64,000 bases of DNA, from positions 17,399,018-17,463,017 of the forward strand of contig OY755187.1 of assembly GCA_963576735.1 (NCBI GenBank). Direction: 5' to 3'. How positions within the stretch are numbered: position 1 is the first letter of the stretch; each line of letters begins with the position of its first letter. The position numbers and the translations under genes are program-made. This DNA is from Bedellia somnulentella. Taxonomy: Eukaryota; Arthropoda; Insecta; Lepidoptera; Bedelliidae. This document shows positions 60,558 through 64,000 of the stretch, piece after piece. The notes beneath the pieces were generated by a model that was given only the letters and a program-made list of their open reading frames with translations, was not told where the DNA came from and did no database searches.

Positions 60558-60939
60558 ACGGAACAACAAGTTCAGAAACTTATTCAAGATAAATGACTAG
60601 ATTGTTTAAATATTAGATGCTACATTTTTATAAATATACTCTACCTATTATGCTACTCTGTTCTTCCATATTATTATAATAAGAAACATTCAAACACTCA
60701 GACACACACATACACAAATAATAATTGCAAAACACAAAAAACCACACTTCACACTCAGACACCCACTATTATCACTTTCACTGTTTCAACCTCAAAAAAA
60801 CACAAATCGATACACAATATATATGGCGCAATCACACTACAAAACTTTCACTCATACTATGTACATACATACTCTATCAAAGCCTCATATAACTACAATT
60901 TTATAACAGAGACAAGTTGCACCGTATATATAAACATAA
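60558..60939 (+). other. Region between LINE ORF1 and ORF2
   Basis: A stop, then CA-rich low-complexity sequence (CACTCAGACACACACATAC). No open frame. It probably belongs to the LINE but looks too long for a normal ORF1-ORF2 spacer. Confidence 0.4.
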
Positions 60940-62580
60940 ATGGATAATACAACACAAACGATAATAGACATAGATAGCATGGAGGTGGCATTCTCTTGTT
61001 TATGTGATCCAGAGGATCTTACTGACCAAATAACAATAAATAATACGGACTTGACACTGGTTTCCCAGAATGTTAGAAGTATATACCATAATTATGATGA
61101 TTTTATCACAACTTTATCTAATTTTAGATTTGAGACGGACATAATTATTGTATATGCTGTGTAGTGTCGGCTTAGAATAGCACTACCCCATTTCTTCCGG
61201 TGGGTGTACGTAAGAGGCGACTGACGGTGTTGGGGCTTTTAAGGGATTTTTGGGCGATTTGGTTGGAGACCCATCACCAACAACCGTTATTTTACCATCT
61301 TTACCCCACTCAACTTTCCAAACGTAGCTGAGGAATTTCGAATTCCTTAGTTCTGGCTACCCCTTCTAGGGATTTATAGCCGTGAGTATATGTATGTATG
61401 TATGTATAATTATTCTAACAGAATGTAGACTAAATGATAACAAACCCCTACCACATTTGCAAGGATATGACATTTACCATACGACCGTTCATCAAAACCA
61501 AAACCATGGTGAGTTATTTATATTAAGACCACATTAAAACAAGTAAAAGAAGTAAAACTTACACACGCATCTTGTCTACAAGTTGATGCATTAGACACTT
61601 CGATTTTGGGTATTTATAGATCCCCATCTAATAAAAATGCAGAACCATTTATAAATTCATTGCAACAACATATTGCTTCTTTTACAGCCAAAAGTCTCGT
61701 TGTCTCTGGTGATATAAACATTAACATACGACTTAAAGATGAGGAACCTACATATGAACACAACAACCGTATTTAAATATGTTATCTGGATTTGGAATAC
61801 TTGCAGGTCATACTATTAAAACAAATGATAAAAACTGTTTAGATCATATGATGATCAAATTGAATAGATCAAAAAATACCTAGCCTCCATAGTTGTACTA
61901 GAAACAAGTATAACAGATCATAAAACAGTTTTTCTTGTTATTTCTAAAATAAAACACCGACCTCGTAACTATGCAACTAGGACAAAAGTTGATTTCAAAC
62001 ATGCTTTACAATGTTTAAAAGGTAGCAAAATCGAAGAATTACTGTACTGTGATAACCCGGATATTATAATTGAGCCCTTAATGCATAAAATCACCTCCAG
62101 TCTTGAAGAAAGTACCACTACCAGCAAAGTACCTCGTTCTAAAAGAATCATTAAGCCCTTTTACTTCTGGCATACTTATTTGTATAAATAACCGAGATAA
62201 ACTACAGAAAAAATCCTGAAAATGACTTAAATAGAATAACTTATACAAGATACAGGAACTACTGCAATAACTTAATTAAAAAAATAAAAAGAACCTTTGA
62301 AAGAGATCTACTGTTAAAATCGTTGAACAATAATAAAACCCTGTGGAATTCAATTAAAAGTATTACATACACTAGTAAAATCAATAAACAACCCACTGAA
62401 CTACTAAATATAAAATCATCAAATAATGAATCAGTTAACTGAGTAAACGAACGTTTCATTATAATTCTGATGCGCACCTTGCCGATAGTCTGAACAACAT
62501 TCCACTCCAATCTAATAGTCTAGTCTTAATGCCGACAGATTATGAGGAAGTGAATAGTGTGCTAATGAGCCTCAAAACCG
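60940..62580 (+). pseudogene. LINE ORF2 endonuclease and linker, decayed
   Basis: ATG 60940: SQNVRSIYHNYDDFITTLSN, then FETDIIIV, where SINE-C inserts. After it ILTECRLNDNKPLPHLQGYD (catalytic Glu in TEC), and in other frames YRSPSNKNAEPFI, VSGDINI (GD.NI) and SITDHKTVFL (the SDH motif). The linker to about 62580 is full of stops. APE-type endonuclease, inactive. Confidence 0.75.
61150..61405 (+). mobile_element. SINE-C inserted in the LINE endonuclease
   Basis: GTGTAGTGTCGGCTTAGAAT through GGGATTTATAGCCGTGAGTA and a (TATG)n tail. ATAATTATT flanks it (61141-61149, 61406-61414). A clear retroposon insertion. Plus orientation. Confidence 0.85.
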
Positions 62581-64000
62581 AGAGCTCCCGGATGGGATAA
62601 AATACCTATATCTTTCTTAAAGCTGGCAAAGACTGAATTAGTCCCAATCTTAACCCATTTTGCAAATGTTTGCTTCTCAATAGGTGTCTTTCCACGCTCA
62701 TTAAAGAAGTCCATTATTACACCAGTGTATAAGAAGGGTGACAGGGACGATGTCAGTAATTACCGACCTATTACTGTCTTACCTGCCATCTCCAAATTGG
62801 TAGAGAAGTTAATAAATATAAGACTATTAAACTATTTGTACAAATATGAAATTCTCTCTCCTAACCAATTTGGCTTCAGGCGTAATAAGTCAACTGAAGA
62901 CGCAGTAATAGGATTGAGTACGTTGGTGTCGCAGTCACACGATAAGGGAGAAAAATGTATCTCGGTATTCCTTGATTTGAAAAATGCCTTTGATACCGTC
63001 TCTGTCCCCATTCTTGTACGAAAACTGGAAAGACTAGAAGTAAGGGGTATAGCACTTGATCTACTTAAAGACTATGTTAATAATAGACAGCAAGCAGTAA
63101 AAATAGACTATGTTATTAGTGATTTTCAAGAAATCACGTACGGTGTGCCCCAGGGAAGTGTTCTAGGTCCCACACTTTTGCTGACTTATATCAACGACCT
63201 GTGTAATCGGAATATTAAAAATGGAAAAATATTTACATATGCAGATGACACAGCAATTGTTTTTACTGGCTCCACATGGAGCGAAGTTCGATCTAATACA
63301 GAGAGAGGACTGAAGGAGGTGGCACAATGGCTGAGTAATAATCTATTAAAACTCTATACTTTGAAATCCAACTACATTTGTTTTGGCATTGATAAAACAA
63401 ATCAAATGGATGATGATTTTCATATAATAATACACAACTGTGTCTGTGACCCCACACTTTCTAACACATCTTGCAATTGTTCTAGAATTTAAAGAGTGAA
63501 AGAAGTCAAGTACTTGGGTGTTGTGTTGGACCAGAGGTTATCCTGGTATTCTCATCTAGAGCATGTCATTAACAGGGTAAGGAAACTGTCCTGGGTATTC
63601 AAGTCATTGCGTTATGTAGTACCTAGAATACAAGATTCCACAACTAATTATGTTTACACTTCCCTAGTGCAATCTGTGTTGGTGTATTGCATAACAGTTT
63701 GGGGTGGTTGTACCAAAACATATCTAATAGACTTAGAGAGAGCGCAGAGATCTTTAATCAAAATGATGTTTTTTAAAACTAGTAAGTTCTCAACCACATC
63801 TCTTTATAAGGAATGCGAACTTCTGTCAATAAGGCAATTATATATTTTAACTTGTTGCCTAAAAAAACATAAAACATTAGATAATAATGAATCAAACAAT
63901 TCTCGTAGAAGGAAAGATATTGTTGCAACCATCCCTAGAACGAAAACCAGCTTTGCACAAAGGCAATATTACGTAAGATCTTCAATGTTATACAATAGGA
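62581..64000 (+). pseudogene. LINE ORF2 reverse transcriptase, runs off the window
   Basis: 62725-63489 is open: YKKGDRDDVSNYRPITVLPA, NQFGFRRNKSTEDAVIGLST, VFLDLKNAFDTV, YGVPQGSVLGPTLLLTYIND, FTYADDTAIVFTG (YADD catalytic). After a TAA at 63490-63492 the same frame goes on with KEVKYLGVVLDQRLSWYSHL, LVYCITVWGGCTKTYLIDLE, RAQRSLIKM and beyond 64000. One stop within an otherwise readable enzyme. Jockey/CR1 group; similar in kind to the fragment at 57661-59075. Confidence 0.85.

Overview
The window looks like euchromatic but strongly transposon-invaded DNA from a moth or butterfly. Evidence: spliced exons with canonical GT/AG borders, AT-rich spacers, CR1/Jockey-type LINEs with PHD-finger ORF1 proteins, Helitrons ending in CTAG, a mariner, a Transib, a Ty1/copia element and a Ty3/gypsy element of the CsRn1 type. 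The order Lepidoptera is inferred from my knowledge of such repeats and was not checked by a search. Nothing bacterial or plasmid-like is present. There is one 200-base assembly gap (50678-50877).

Layout. 1-2690: old nested copia and I-like LINE debris. 2692-7522: a Ty3/gypsy (CsRn1-like) element whose 5' LTR is loaded with short Helitrons; gag is open, pol is broken, and the reverse transcriptase is deleted. 7523-11842: a 14-copy tandem array of a ~320-bp unit, each carrying a tRNA-like sequence with Pol III boxes. 11843-13127: inverted array tail, an RTE-type LINE end, what looks like the C-terminal end of a gypsy pol and a small membrane-protein ORF. 13142-17905: an almost complete CR1-type LINE with one frameshift. 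18414-22047: solo LTR and a 5'-truncated CR1 copy. 22365-27076: a small MITE split by a complete, very young copia element (identical 158-bp LTRs, GTAAG target duplication, one long open frame). 27661-31800: LINE debris split by a complete Transib transposon (28488-31388) with RSS-like ends, a 5-bp CGATG duplication and a two-exon transposase gene. 31885-36640: SINE-A, Helitron ends, and a Helitron carrying a Pif1-type helicase that ends exactly at CTAG. 36655-42180: LINE fragments among clusters of the tRNA-like unit. 42714-49210: mariner, two TIR elements, and two SINE families. 49774-52421: LINE ORF1, gap, gypsy integrase, Pif1 scrap. 53360-54611: long inverted-repeat element. 54676-56899: the only apparent host gene, the last three coding exons and poly(A) signals of a small coiled-coil protein resembling CCDC169. 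57660-64000: LINE and SINE debris, ending inside a LINE ORF2 that runs off the window.

The parts do not form a pathway. They are layers of insertion, and the relative ages can be read from who interrupts whom. The most notable items are the Transib element with heptamer/nonamer-like ends, the tandem array of tRNA-like Pol III-type units, the fresh copia insertion, and the autonomous-type Helitron whose empty target site is preserved in a nearby duplicate.
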